DNA of 64,000 nt, from assembly GCA_964006375.1 (NCBI GenBank), contig OZ023269.1:61119968-61183967 (forward strand). The letters run 5' to 3'. Both the position numbers and the translations under genes were made by a program. The notes below the pieces were generated by a model. It was not told the DNA's origin, did not search any database, and saw nothing but the letters and a program-made list of their open reading frames with translations. The stretch comes from Tillus elongatus. Its lineage: Eukaryota > Arthropoda > Insecta > Coleoptera > Cleridae. This document shows, piece by piece, positions 37,331-52,950 of this stretch. Numbering within the stretch: position 1 is the stretch's first letter; every line of letters starts with the position of its first letter.

Positions 37331-38650
37331 CGGTAATATTGAAATAAAAATAAAATTTATGATAAGTATTTTTGCTATGCCTAAATATTCATTAAAATAT
37401 CCGTTAGTTTTTATGGGTGTTATTTGAAGTGGATGGGCCAGGTTGAGGGTCATCGTTGTTTGTGGTAGTAGTAGTTTTGTCCTGTAACGAAAAAATGTAA
37501 CAATGTTTTCTTTTTGTTTAGGATGTGATCGTAATTTATAAAGAGGATTTGTTTTTCTTACTTTTGGTACTCTAATAGCTAGTTGTGTTGTTTCTTGCAA
37601 ATCTGGTGTCGTTTGTCTGTCCGCATTCGTTTTAGAAATTCTTTTTTCTCCACTTACTTTTTGTTTCTGATATACACTGTCGAAGAAAGGCATTCTTGCT
37701 TCAATTACAATAACAATAGGCTCAAGCCTATTGTTATTGTATTCCTCGTAAAGGGTAGTTTCAAGTGTGACTGTTGGTAAGTCGTCGTACGGGCCGTATA
37801 GTAATCCAAAAGGTGAATAACCAGTTGTCGAATGAATAGACTCGTTGTAAATTAGGGTTGCTATTATCATTAGGGTTGAAGACCTCTCTTGTGGGTTTTG
37901 TAATTTAAGAATTCGCAATTTTTCTACAAGAGTTGGGTGCAGTCGCTCTATTGGTGAATTTGAGTTAGGATTTTGGGGGGTTGTTATGTGAAGATTAATA
38001 TTAAATAAATTACAGTATTCTTTAAGCGTGGTATTCGAAAATTCTTTGCCAGCGTCGACCACTATTTTTTGGGGATGATTATGATGGGAAAAATAGTGTC
38101 GAAGTTTATTTAACACAGTTATTGCGGATCCATCATTTATATAATATGCCTGCGCATATTTGGAGAATCAATCTATGATAGTTAGGAATTTGCAATTGTC
38201 GAAACTAAAGGTGTCAATGTGTATCACTTCAAAAGGGCGTTTAGCATGAAGGGAACCTGAAAATGGTGGTTTGTACGGATTTCTTTCCTATTTTGTCTGA
38301 AGGCAAATTGATCATTTATTAATAAAAGCGTTTATATAATTTTTCATGTTAGGCCAAAAATATTTTTGTTTTAAATGTGGATACGTTTCGTTAATGCGAT
38401 TGTGGTTTCGTGTGTGATATTCGTCTATAATTTGTTGCTGAGTTTCTTGTTTTTTAACGTCTTGTAAAAATTCGTTACGATTTTATTATTTTAACAGAAC
38501 TATTAAATAATGTTGAAGAAACGGCAGTGAAATATTTGAATAGTCTATCATGTTTACAGTAAATTCCGTAAGTAAATTTTGGATCAATAAATTGTTTCAA
38601 AAAGTCGTTTATTTGTCTTAATTCGTAATTGAGTTTAACCTTTTACATGT
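37325..38650 (-). pseudogene. pol: Errantivirus-like integrase, with upstream pol deleted
   Basis: Read from 38650 down: EPIHVK (a phrase that in the 1-kb element precedes RT), then directly the linker before integrase (LNYELRQINDFLKQFI, DPKFTYGIYCKHDRLFKYF), so RT and RNase H are absent. The zinc-binding domain follows (HTRNHNRINETYPHLKQKYF), with the first Cys of the C-x-x-C pair changed to a stop (INK*SICLQ). The core has all three acidic residues in view: HIDTFSFDNCKFLTIIDWFS, VVDAGKEFSN and SPIERLHPTLVEKLR. A 263-aa open part ends at 37325 and runs into a hydrophobic stretch (LGIAKILIINFIFISILPI) that may be the start of env. Confidence 0.85.
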
Positions 38651-38730
38651 ATTGGTTCAAACTTGAATGCTCCTGTTTTGGAGCCATTTTCAAGAGCTTA
38701 AGGAAATATAATTGAAAATGGACTCTAATT

Positions 38731-38882
38731 ACAGGGCCGCCTACTCCCCAAATATCGCCGGAGAGCGTCTCTCAGGTCTCAGTGTGTTTAATCCCAAAAA
38801 AGTTATCTCTCAGGCCTAACACACTGAGACCTTAGAGACGATCTCCAGCGAGATTTGGGGTGTAGGCAGATTGACGCCCTGT
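38731..38882. repeat. Foldback (imperfect inverted repeat)
   Basis: ACAGGGCCGCCTACTCCCCA at 38731 is mirrored by the reverse complement of the end at 38882 (ACAGGGCGTCAATCTGCCTA). Both arms share CCCCAAAT, GAGA.CGTCTCT and GGTCTCAGTGTGTT. Arms are about 60 bases with a 27-base centre. Probably a foldback or MITE-type element. Confidence 0.8.
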
Positions 38883-39371
38883 AACCGAGCTACAACAACC
38901 CAACATATCGTTATTCACCGCTCTAAGGAGTAGGCAGATTGAGGCCTTAGAGTGCATTTCCTTTTAATTTCCTTAACCTCTCGAAAATACATTATATGTA
39001 GGGTGACATTGAAAAAAGTGCACGGGATAGTACAACGCGATAGAATACACCAAAAAAAAAACAAAAAAGTTCCTGTACACGTAGGTCCATAACTCTTTTG
39101 TTTTCGAGATATAGTGTAATTTTTTTTTACTTTTTGCCATAGATAAGTTAATTTTCTACAAAAAGTTCCTTTTGATTTGTTGTATGATTTTTCTACAAAA
39201 ACCAAAAAAAGATTTCGTGTTGACTTGGCATTTAAAAAATCCATATTTGCGAGTAACAAATAAACACAATGAGACAATGGTTTACATCAACAAGCCATGG
39301 AAACTGTCAAACAGATATTGAAATAATTTGTTTAAAGGCGCAACTTAATTTCTCGTTTGTTTCTTTTTAAA
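38883..39371 (+). other. Probable 5' terminal region of the mariner-like element
   Basis: Non-coding stretch ahead of the transposase at 39372, with phrases such as CCATAACTCTTTTGTTTTCG and AGATATAGTG that fit the untranslated left part of such elements. A 120-aa minus-strand frame is incidental. Terminal repeats were not established. Confidence 0.35.
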
Positions 39372-40350
39372 ATGGTTGTTGTAGAATACAGAGCTATAAT
39401 AATGTGTTATGGCGAGTATCGATCAAATTCTATAAAGCTATAATCTACCGATAAAAATATCCCAGACGACAAGTTCCTAATGTGAGAACATTTATCAACG
39501 TTCCTCGGCAATTGGGAATTTGGCTGCTTTAAAAAAGCAAAAGTTGACAATGGGGTTTGACGAAGTCGTCGTACTGTTAACAACGAAGATTCTATTTTGC
39601 AAATAGTAGAGTCATCCTGGGATAAGCGTAAGAAAAATAAGTTCTGCTCTGTCAAACAGACAATTCCTCAAGGAACAGCTTCTTTACCCATTCTATTTTC
39701 AAAAAGTTTACCATTTATTTATTATTAATAGAAGATCATTTACCCCGTGTACAATATTGTGAGTGGCTGCAAAATCAAGAGGAACATTTCCTGTCATTAA
39801 TTATGTTTACCGATGAGGCAGGTTTTAGTGACGACGGTATCCTAAACATACTGAAGTGACGAAAATCCTCACCAAATCGTAGTAAGAAACCACCAGTGTG
39901 GGTTTTCAATTAATGCGTGTGATTGGACTCATTCAATACCGTCGTTTGATAGGTAAATCCTATCGAAATTTCTTGCGGGACGAACTAAACACTTTGTTAG
40001 ATGTACGACAAACATAATTAGGAGAATTTACCACACGCATGACGGGGCGCCAGCTCATTTTCCCGGAAGAGCAAGGGGGTTTTTAAATAGAAAATTTGTA
40101 AATAGGTGGATTGGTCGTGGTGAACCTATTACACATCCAGCACGAATCCACCCGAGTTTTCATTTTGGAGGTTTTTGAAAAATGAGGTTTATTCCATAGA
40201 AATGAACATGATTTATGGAACATAATTACGGAAGCCGCTGACAGGTTTCGTAATAATCCAGTGATATTTCAGAGATGTCTTCAGTTGATAATCAGGAGAG
40301 TGGAAATGTGTATTCAAGAAAGAGTCCGCCAATTTGAACACCTTCCTTAA
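39372..40350 (+). pseudogene. Mariner/IS630-like DDE transposase, heavily broken
   Basis: Starts ATGGTTGTTGTAGAATACAG (VEYRAIIMCYGEYRS), the usual N-terminus of this insect group, followed by a helix-turn-helix region now in shifted frames. The catalytic core is recognisable: LIMFTDEAGFSDDGILNI (first Asp, about 39805), HDGAPAHFPGRARGFLNRKF (second Asp, about 40038) and WIGRGEPITHPARIHPSFHF, where the third acidic residue and proline-rich loop should follow. It ends near LNTFLKVAL at 40350. Many stops and shifts; inactive. Confidence 0.75.
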
Positions 40351-40868
40351 AGTTGCCCTTTATTATTTGATTATTTTGTTATTATTTCTGATTATTTCCA
40401 GTTGCTCATAATTCATAAAATTATTGATTCCGATTGTTTTATTGTGTTTATATCTGGATCGTATGAATAGTTGATAATAATTTTTACAGGATAATTAATT
40501 TTATCAGCTTAATGATAATGAACCCCTCTAATTCCGCTACTGGTTATATATTACCGTTAATATTTTGACACAATGTGAAAACCTGTAAGGCAATATTTTG
40601 TAACAATTTTGGTTGGTTATTACTTCCACATCGTCAATACGTGTGGAATGGATGTTGGCTTCCAGTGATCGAACCTACAATGCACGACTGTTAATGATGG
40701 TGGTTTCGCCACCCGCGGCCTGTTGAACAATTTGGACATGCGTGACTCGTGAAATTTGGTCGACCACAACAATAACAATGCAACATCTAGCCTTACATTG
40801 TCCCTATATTAGGAAACACAATGTTTCAATGTCTGGAGATGTGACTAGTCTGAACTTATGTTCAGGAT
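40351..40868. other. Spacer with tRNA-like segment on the minus strand
   Basis: No gene. On the minus strand about 40725-40655 reads GGCCGCGGGTGGCGAAACCA and later GTAGGTTCGATCACTGG, a B-box-like motif; possibly a SINE head. Otherwise unassigned. Confidence 0.3.
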
Positions 40869-41540
40869 TTATATCCAATATCTCAAAGAAGTTGAACCCA
40901 TAGAATACCGGGGACCGGTACATACCCCCCGAGGAACGCTAGGTGACATGTATAACCTATAATAAGTGAGATCGGATTCTAATAGTTTATTCGAGGGAGG
41001 AAACTGAAACGTTTTAAGATAAGTCTCTTTAATTGCACGACAAACTGCAACAAACTCACTGGTCGAAGTAACACCATGAATGGCAAGCTGAGTTTGAATG
41101 TGTGAAAGAAGATTACGCTTCATTATTTGTACTCTAATGGTTTTTCTGCCCACCTGTCAAACACATTTTCTATGTTGGCGACAAAGACAACAATTTTCTT
41201 GTAGCTACCCTGTGTTCGGCAATTGATTTCCTCTCATACACCAGATTTGTAGTCAAACGGTAAGAAGACGGACCTAAAACCTGCCTTAATTCCATCACAA
41301 CTCCTGACGTGCCTCTTAACCAAGTAAGTGCATTTTCCTCAAATCGCTCCGAAGTAGACCTAAATAAAACGAGGTTTGAGACGCCCATCGATTCACACAT
41401 TCATTCAAGAAACTGCATAACACTACTATCACCAACACTACTATCACCGCTGAATCTCAAGTTCCATTGGCTTATGTTGACACCAGAACCAATAACAAGG
41501 AGCAAGTTGAACCGACCGCTGGGTGAGGTAGACTCTGGCT
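40869..41540 (-). pseudogene. gag: Gypsy-type gag remnant
   Basis: Two minus-strand open stretches. 41400-41170: LVLFRSTSERFEENALTWLR resembles the capsid motif FRSATELF..A..W.R of Ty3/gypsy gag. 41153-40869: KTIRVQIMKRNLLSHIQTQL, then RAIKETYLKTFQFPPSNKLL, the C-terminal capsid region of the same kind. The frames are separated by a stop or shift near 41160. No protease or RT adjoins it. Confidence 0.5.
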
Positions 41541-41855
41541 TTGAGTAACAGAACGATGCCCCGCACTAGTGCCCTTAATATTTTACTCTATTGTCCATAC
41601 ACACTTTTATTTATGGCATAGGCAACGCTATCTCTGACACCATAAAGTTCCTAATTTAATCACCGTTTGCAGCCATTTGCATTTAGCAAAACTGTCGTCT
41701 TGCTTATCTCGACAGTTAACTTATAAAAGCTGAATTGTCTTCATATCTGCCCTTATTGTCATAGACAATAAACTGCGCATGTAAAAAGCCATATCCAGCC
41801 TATGCATCCCCTGTATAGGCCACCGCGGCCGACACACACATCAAGACCCTTCCAA
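41541..41855. other. Unassigned spacer
   Basis: No coding motif. It leads into the inverted-repeat structure at 41856. Confidence 0.4.
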
Positions 41856-41882
41856 ATATTGATATTAACGTCACAAAATCTG

Positions 41883-41964
<82 letters not shown>

Positions 41965-42192
41965 GAAACAGGATAGGAGAATGCTGGCTACATGCACACC
42001 TCATATGAGGTTGCTCATCAAAATCGGTGGCACTACGTAGAAGAACATTTGGATGATAAGCGACTTTTGCGAACTGAGTGGTGGATAGTTGAGTTATAAA
42101 CCAAAGTGTCGAAGGCATTTTCAGATCAGAGTAAACCTGAGCGTTTCTGACAAGCCATGGAGCACCGGTAACCATAATCAAAATTAAATTCT

Positions 42193-42288
<96 letters not shown>

Positions 42289-42316
42289 CAGATTTTGTGA
42301 CGTTAATATCAATATT
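41856..42316. repeat. Inverted repeat with two (TA)n arrays
   Basis: AATATTGATATTAACGTCAC then AAAATCTGAATTATATA at 41856-41890 is repeated inverted at 42284-42316. Each arm leads inward into a TA array (41886-41962 and 42196-42284). Between the arrays lies a 230-bp LINE fragment. The outer flanks differ. Confidence 0.85.
41965..42195 (-). pseudogene. Jockey-like LINE C-terminal fragment
   Basis: An uninterrupted minus-strand frame reads [20 protein letters not shown] then [20 protein letters not shown], matching the C-terminal region of Jockey-type ORF2 (compare ITNAPFYVPN in the copy at 19980). It is bounded on both sides by TA arrays inside an inverted repeat. Confidence 0.65.
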
Positions 42317-42559
42317 TTTTTTAATTTGTGGGCAAGCCGCCACTTGCAAAATAAAAACTATTTATTAAATTGCAGAGCTTTCGCAATAATTTATTCCATT
42401 ATGGAAAGAAAAAAATGACAATTTATATAGGAAAACTAATAATAATAATAAAAGGTTTTAAATACTTACATATAAACCGTGTTTTACTTGAAAAACTATT
42501 AAATAACAAACATGAACAAATTGATGGCTGGCATATGCAAGATAATTATTGAGTATTAA

Positions 42560-43150
42560 AATTTGTTTCTTGTTTTTGTCTAGGAAATATATAGGGGTAG
42601 CGATTTATACAATTATTATCTTTCTTTGAGTTTATGAAATTTTCGTTGAAGGTAATTTCAAAGTCTTCTAAACACATTCTTTTATTATATAAGGTTTCAC
42701 AATAAAATAGAAACATTACTAAAATTTATGTTATGACCAGTATCAAGATTATGTTGAAACAAAGCCCAAGTTTTTTTTGTAAACCTCTATCACTTTTGTG
42801 CTATATTAATATATCTTTAAGAACTCTGGTTGTTTGGCCCATGTATTTTAAATCACACTACTTTGGAAACTTCATCCTTTCTTTTAAGTTTACTGAAAAT
42901 ATTATGAATTGTTTCTGAATATCGAAATGTTATTTTAAAATTGGTTTTATCTTTAAATCTAAATTTCAATCTATTGGAAATATTCTTAATGTAAGGGATC
43001 GATATGTAAATAACTATAGATGTTTCCGAACTCAAAATTATATCTCTGTCAGATAAACTTGATAATGTTTTTAGAGAGTGTATTTTATTGCAATGGTAAT
43101 TGTTTGAAGAATTGTATTCAGTAATTTAGGAGGATATGGGTTGTTACAGA
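42560..43150 (-). pseudogene. Penelope-like element, GIY-YIG endonuclease end
   Basis: Minus-strand frames show PYIKNISNRLKFRFKDKTNF and SETIHNIFSKLKRKDEVSKV, the linker between RT and endonuclease in Penelope-like elements. After a frame change comes KYMGQTTRVLKDIL, a decayed VYIGQT.R.LK.R motif of the GIY-YIG domain, then CETLYNKRMCLEDFEIT from the C-terminus. The zinc-finger cysteines normally between are partly lost. RT is not visible upstream. Confidence 0.65.
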
Positions 43151-44953
<1,803 letters not shown>

Positions 44954-45079
44954 TAAGGAATCGTTTTGTATCGATAAATCGAGACTACCGACTCCCATAA
45001 GCCCCCGAAATTAGGTGACTGGAGGCTCTGTTAATTGGTTGTTATTTGCAACAAATATTTTTATGATTCTGATAATTAT

Positions 45080-45830
45080 TTACTAGCCTTAACAAGAGTG
45101 GTGCCGTTATCAAAAATTAAATGAGACGGCTTACCTCGTCTCGCGATGAATCTTTTTAATATTCACATAAATGGGTAGGTTGTCAGATTAGATACTGGTT
45201 GTACATGAAGAGCCTTTATAGTGCGGCAAATGAGAATGTAACCATAGCACTTAAATTCTCTAACACCTCGGCCCAACCTTTCGCCTACATAGAAAGGTCC
45301 AGCGAAATCAGTATCTGAGACAGAAAAAGGAAGAGCTGGTGTTGCTCTGTATATAGGTCAGTTTCCCATAATTGGTACCTTACTTGATGGTTTTACTTTA
45401 AAACATCTGACACATGTTCTTGCAATTTTTCTGGCTACGGTTCTTTCACCTGTTATCCAATCCCTTTCTCTCTGAGTGAAAATCATCAACTGTGGACCAC
45501 CATGTAACAATTATTAATGTATATCTCTAAATATAAATGTACTAATAATGTGCTTTGGTTATATTCGAATGATCAATTTGTCAATCGTCCGCCCACTCTT
45601 ATGCTACCTTCCTTGCCAGTCAGGTATAAGCACTGACCTATAATAATTTATTTCAAACCAATCCTTCTCTTTATAGTTAAATTCGAGATCCTGCTCATCG
45701 CATTTAATCTCGATAAAGCTCTGTGCTTTGTTAAAATCATCCAATACCCTTTCTTGTGAAACAGCCCTAGCTTTTAATTCATGGTATAAGCTATGTATGA
45801 TAGTTACCTCTCCCTTTTACATGTCATCAA
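45080..45830 (-). pseudogene. pol: BEL/Pao integrase remnant
   Basis: Minus-strand phrases in shifting frames give the integrase of a BEL/Pao LTR retrotransposon. They include LEFNYKEKDWFE, the LHGGPQLMIFTQRERDWI zinc-binding-domain region, ARTCVRCFKVKPSSKVPIMG with C-x-x-C, and SVSDTDFAGPFYVGERLG with the first catalytic Asp. KALHVQPVSNLTTYPFM and RRGKPSHLIFDNGTTLV, with the second catalytic Asp, follow. The catalytic Glu region lies beyond the end. Stops are frequent. Gag and RT were not seen. Confidence 0.75.
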
Positions 45831-46765
<935 letters not shown>

Positions 46766-47073
46766 GTGTGTGTAGGTTTTTCTAGTTTAAAAAGAATATT
46801 TATTGTAATATTGGTGTCTAGGGTTAATATTGACATATAAAAGAAACACTGTAAATTAAATAATTAAATGAAAATTAGTAGTTTTAGTGGCGTCGTTCGT
46901 CTTTTCATCTTAACACTTTTATCGTCTTTTTACATTTTAACACTCTTCTCGTCCTGACTCTCGCTACCAGGTCGCAGTAGGGCTCTTGACCAAATTCTGC
47001 GAGCTGCTACTAGTGGCGGGTCACGTGGGAGTTTTTGATCCCTCAATCGGCCGCCACTGATGAATACCATAGC

Positions 47074-48162
47074 TTAATATATTGAGCAAGTTGATGCGAT
47101 CACTGGACCATCATTATTGCCATTTTTTCTTACATCGTAGGTATAATTTTTCTTTACATTGGTTACACAATCGGGCCGAAGACATTTTGCTGCTAAGTTG
47201 GTACCAGGACCAATTTGGGTACGTTTAATTGCAACTGTATCTCCAACTTTATATCTTTTTGCTTCTCTTTGCCGTAGATTGTAAGTTTCTTTTGTTTTCC
47301 TCTTGAACACCTAGGATCAGTTGCTTACCTTCTTTTCTTTTTCTGTTTAGTTGTTCTACGAAACAGTTCTGGCTTTCTTTCTCCAGGAGTCCTCGTATCT
47401 GCAGGTATTTTGGTTGTCTTATTGATACGCCAAATAACTACTCAAATGGGGTCATCTTAATACTTCTGTGGAATGTTGTATTAAGTACTTGTTGGAGTTT
47501 GTCGGCATATGTCAACCATGTTTTGGGATCCTCTAACCACAATTTTGATACGACTGGTATGAGAGTTCGATTCAAGTGTTCTACCTGACGATTGGCACAG
47601 CCTCTAGTTACATTGTGATGCACAATGTCATGCTCACCACAATAGGATGCAATATTCTCCGACGTATAAGCAGTGCCTCGATCGGAAATGACATGGACTG
47701 GATTGCCAAAGGTCTTCCTTTGTATTTATAGCTTTGCGACGACTTCTTTTGGCGTCGCTTAGCTTAGTAAATGAGTCGATGAATGCAAAAATATGTCTAT
47801 ACGTCTTGTTGGTGGATTCCAATGTACCTAGATGATCTAGGTGTTAGGTGAACAAAGGAAATTCTTCGTTGTGGAGGGGATGTAAGAATCCGTCCTGCTT
47901 TCCCACTTTTTTCTCCATAATGATGCATTTAACACAATTTTCTTGTGTTGCTTTACTTTACTCTTTAAATTTTGAATGAAATATTCTTCTTTGATAGCTT
48001 TTTCTGTTTCGATTGCCGAGAGATCACATTTTTCGATTCTATCTCCACTTTGATCTTCCTAGCATTAGAGTCCTCTTCTTGTAATTTTCTGACTTTAGAC
48101 AACGAACTGTCATAGGACAAAATCATTACTGGATAACAGCCTAAACTTGCAACATGGGACAT
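47074..48162 (-). pseudogene. pol: Gypsy integrase (broken)
   Basis: From 48162 down: SLGCYPVMILSYDSSLSKVR, the end of RNase H and the tether; then CVKCIIMEKKVGKQDGFLHP (zinc-binding domain) and TLESTNKTYRHIFAFIDSFT from the core with the catalytic Asp region. A damaged stretch follows, then NRQVEHLNRTLIPVVSKLWL with the catalytic Glu, and FHRSIKMTPFE. The C-terminal domain is at 47310-47074 (KRYKVGDTVAIKRTQIGPGT). Frames change at least four times. Together with gag and protease pieces at 48463-49264 it makes one minus-strand Ty3/gypsy element lacking RT. Confidence 0.8.
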
Positions 48163-48462
48163 TCGCGATCCAGATCTATGTACTACTTGCCAATCAAATT
48201 CTCGTAGAAGGAGAGCCTATCTTGCTGTACGAGTCGTCAAATCTTTCTTCTGAATTGTCTTTTTGGAAAGCTAAGGTATCTGTTAGAATTTTGAATGGTA
48301 TTCCGAGAGATACACACGAAACTTTTTGAGTGGTTCTATGACAGATAAAATTTTTAGCTCATATTTTTCTCTACTTGCTCGTCTTCGTCTTGTTCATCAA
48401 TATACTTTCCCAAATCGTTCATGGCAGCTTTGTCTGCTTCACAGGCATCATTGTCTCTAACA

Positions 48463-48777
48463 TCAGCTTCTTGTTTCCACTTTTATTATCCACATCCGGG
48501 TTTTTTCTTGCTCCTCCTTCAATACTATTTTCGTATCGAGATTTGTAGTCTTTGTCTTATGGGGTTCATAATTGTTGACAAGTTGCTCAACTTCAGCTCT
48601 GGCCAATGACGATGTTTGACTCCAAAATCTATTTCTGTATCTTGAGTTTCTATTCTTATTAGTTGAATTTTTTGATCTGCATTTTCTATCTTCTTTATTA
48701 CCACATCGTTCTTTGATACAATTATTTCGGCTTGCTTTAACAACTCGATTCCATAGACACACAGTCACCAGAAACAA
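48463..48777 (-). pseudogene. pol: Gypsy protease end and linker to RT
   Basis: Two overlapping minus-strand frames: LKQAEIIVSKNDVVIKKIEN (end of protease and linker) and ARAEVEQLVNNYEPHKTKTT then NLDTKIVLKEEQ (the usual approach to RT). After this the sequence jumps to the RNase H/integrase boundary, so RT and most of RNase H are deleted. Confidence 0.6.
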
Positions 48778-48946
48778 TATTTTATAGTCCCCTTTATCTA
48801 GATTAAACTTTGTGGAAAAATAACCAAGAGGATAACTTGACTTTTTCCAAAACCAGTTAGCAAAAGTGTGCTATTTTTTAATGCTGGCGAACCTAACTGC
48901 GCGTTGAAATTGTCTTTGATCAGGTTCAGTTCACAGGACGCAACTC

Positions 48947-49264
48947 TTACGGCGGAACTCCAGTATTTTCAATTTTAATGCGCTTATTCATGTAACTGTC
49001 AGGTTTGGAGTTGCATCTATTTACAGGTGCATCTCTTGGTTTTTGTCGCAGCTGGATCAATATAGATGCATTCTTGAGCTTTATGGCCAAATTTACTGCA
49101 TCTAAAGCATTTGATTCTCCTAGTCTGTGAACAGTTAGTTGACTTATGCCCGTTGATTCCACAATTGAAATACCTAATTTCACTTCCACTAAATTCGTGA
49201 TGAAACTCTCTTTTGCTCTGAAATTTTTTGAGGTCTGGTTTCTTAGCTGCCTTGTCTCTGACAT
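48947..49264 (-). pseudogene. gag: Gypsy gag C-terminus with two zinc knuckles (one damaged)
   Basis: In a frame offset from the longest open one, the minus strand encodes two CCHC knuckles. The first, YFNCGINGHKSTNC, has its leading Cys changed to Tyr. The second, CFRCSKFGHKAQEC, is complete. The surrounding basic region and the downstream protease and integrase remnants on the same strand identify it as gag of a Ty3/gypsy element. The 105-aa frame starting MSETRQLRNQ shares part of this region but misses the knuckles because of a frameshift. Confidence 0.75.
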
Positions 49265-51505
<2,241 letters not shown>

Positions 51506-52084
51506 ATGCTACAAAAAATACTCGGTAGTAGAAACTATTTAAATTATACAAATGTTAGGTTAGAAGAAGCTGTAAGAAATATAAGAGAGGGGCGAATGTT
51601 TCAAAGGCATGCTTCAATAACGTACAAAATACCAAGATCAACATTACAAAATAAACTTAACAACGTATATACAAATCTACCGGGCTGTCAAACTGTTCTA
51701 ACTGTAGACGAAGAGAGAAAATTAAAATATCATATCATAGCTGCGTGAGATTTCGGATTTCCTATACATTCGCTGGACTTGCGAAAGATTGTAAATTTAT
51801 ATCTAGAAGCAAAGGGGTGAGTATACGTTAATTTATAGATAATATGCCATGGTCGGAATGGGTGAGACTCTTCCTAAAACGACGCCCAGACCTTACACAG
51901 TGATTTGCTTCTAATATTAAAGTCGCTAGGGCCACTGTCACTCCTGAGATGATAAACACTTTTTTTGGTAACTTACAGAGAGAAATATTTGGGGTTGAAC
52001 CAACAAACATATGGAATTATGACGAATCTAATTTAGTTGATGATCCGGGTAGTTAAAGAATCATTACGAAGCGGGGCTGCACCA
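51506..52084 (+). pseudogene. Pogo-like transposase, 3' truncated
   Basis: Begins MLQKILGSRNYLNYTNVRLE then AVRNIREGRMFQRHAS, with the psq-type helix-turn-helix YKIPRSTLQNKLN. A stop at 51746 is followed by a degenerate DNA-binding region, then MPWSEWVRLFLKRRPDL, ARATVTPEMINTFFGNL and WNYDESNLVDDPGS, which carries the first catalytic Asp of the pogo/Tigger DDE domain. Another stop follows, then RIITKRGC. At about 52084 the sequence changes abruptly to Polinton, so the remaining two catalytic residues are missing. Confidence 0.8.
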
Positions 52085-52375
52085 TTTAACGACGCTAAAG
52101 CAGCCAAGCACAAACTGGAGGAAGAATAACGTCACAACAAGACAATGGAAGCTATCGCAATGGGTAAGAGAGGCAGTGGTTTGAAATTAAAACCAAAATG
52201 CAAGAGACTCGGCAATGGGTTGTATCTGAAGAAATAACGCGGGGGATATGGGTTGTATCTACAAAAGCCAAAAAACTAATAGACCGTTTACCAGCAAGAC
52301 CTCTAACAAATGAAGATCTTGTGAAATTTGCTGGTAAAATAAAAATCCCATATTTTAGAGGTGTATACATGCGAG
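52085..52375 (+). pseudogene. Polinton adenain-like protease, N-terminal part with upstream basic region
   Basis: Bases 52085-52260 encode, with stops and shifts, NDAKAAKHKLEEE, NKTMEAIAMGKRGSGLKLKP and GLYLKK, the Gly/Tyr/Lys-rich region that precedes the protease in insect Polintons. The frame from 52198 holds KKLIDRLPARPLTNEDLVKF and KIKIPYFRGVYMR, the start of the adenovirus-type cysteine protease. After the Arg codon the reading frame meets the left LTR of an errantivirus at 52376. The rest of the protease resumes at 61637. In a complete Polinton the protease is thought to mature capsid proteins. Confidence 0.85.
52370..52375. other. Target site duplication, left copy (TGCGAG)
   Basis: The six bases before the left LTR are repeated at 61631-61636 after the right LTR. 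Both lie within the Polinton protease sequence. This marks the insertion event exactly. Confidence 0.9.
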
Positions 52376-52761
52376 AACAATAGCCAACTCATACAATGTA
52401 TATAAGAAGTACAGATCACGATTCAACACCCAAGGTCGCTGACGAATGGGTTAACTAATAGCAGCGCAATTAGAAGAATAGACTATTCATAGATGGGTAA
52501 ACATCTAGACCTTCAACTCAGCAACCAGCCACATGCCAGGATCACCTTCAAGACTGCAACCGAGGTGGAAACCGCCTCTCGGTCCACGCCCCACCAGAGA
52601 CTATATATGGAAGTTACCAGACCACGGACGGACATTCCTACATTGTTATTGCTTGAGTCTCTTTTAAGTTGTCATAATTTATATTTATCATTTTTTATTT
52701 TGTGTAACTATAATCAATAAATTCTTTTAAAAATTCAAGTGTGTTAACAAGAAAGTTAACT
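52376..52761 (+). mobile_element. Errantivirus 5' LTR
   Basis: A 386-bp direct repeat of 61230-61630. It starts AACAATAGCCAACTCATACA and ends AACAAGAAAGTTAACT. Contains TATATAAG near its start (about 52397), possibly a TATA box, and AATAAATTC near the 3' end. About ten substitutions and two indels (1 and 15 nt) separate the two LTRs by eye. Confidence 0.95.
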
Positions 52762-52777
52762 GGCGCAGTCGCAACGG
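52761..52777 (+). promoter_or_regulatory. Primer binding site (tRNA-Ser type)
   Basis: TGGCGCAGTCGCAACGG directly at the LTR end, sharing its first T with the LTR. TGGCGCAGTCG is the PBS start of errantiviruses such as 17.6 and 297, which use tRNA-Ser as primer. Confidence 0.8.
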
Positions 52778-52950
52778 ATAGTGCCGAAGAACCAAAAGTA
52801 TATTGATTCTTTGCGTTTCAACGCTTAACAGCCAAAGAACCGATCAAGAGAAAAGTCATAAAGACAGCAGCAATAGCATCGATTCTGTAAGTTGTTTGCT
52901 TCCTTTATTTCCTATATATAGATTGTCTCCTCATATATTGATAATATTAT

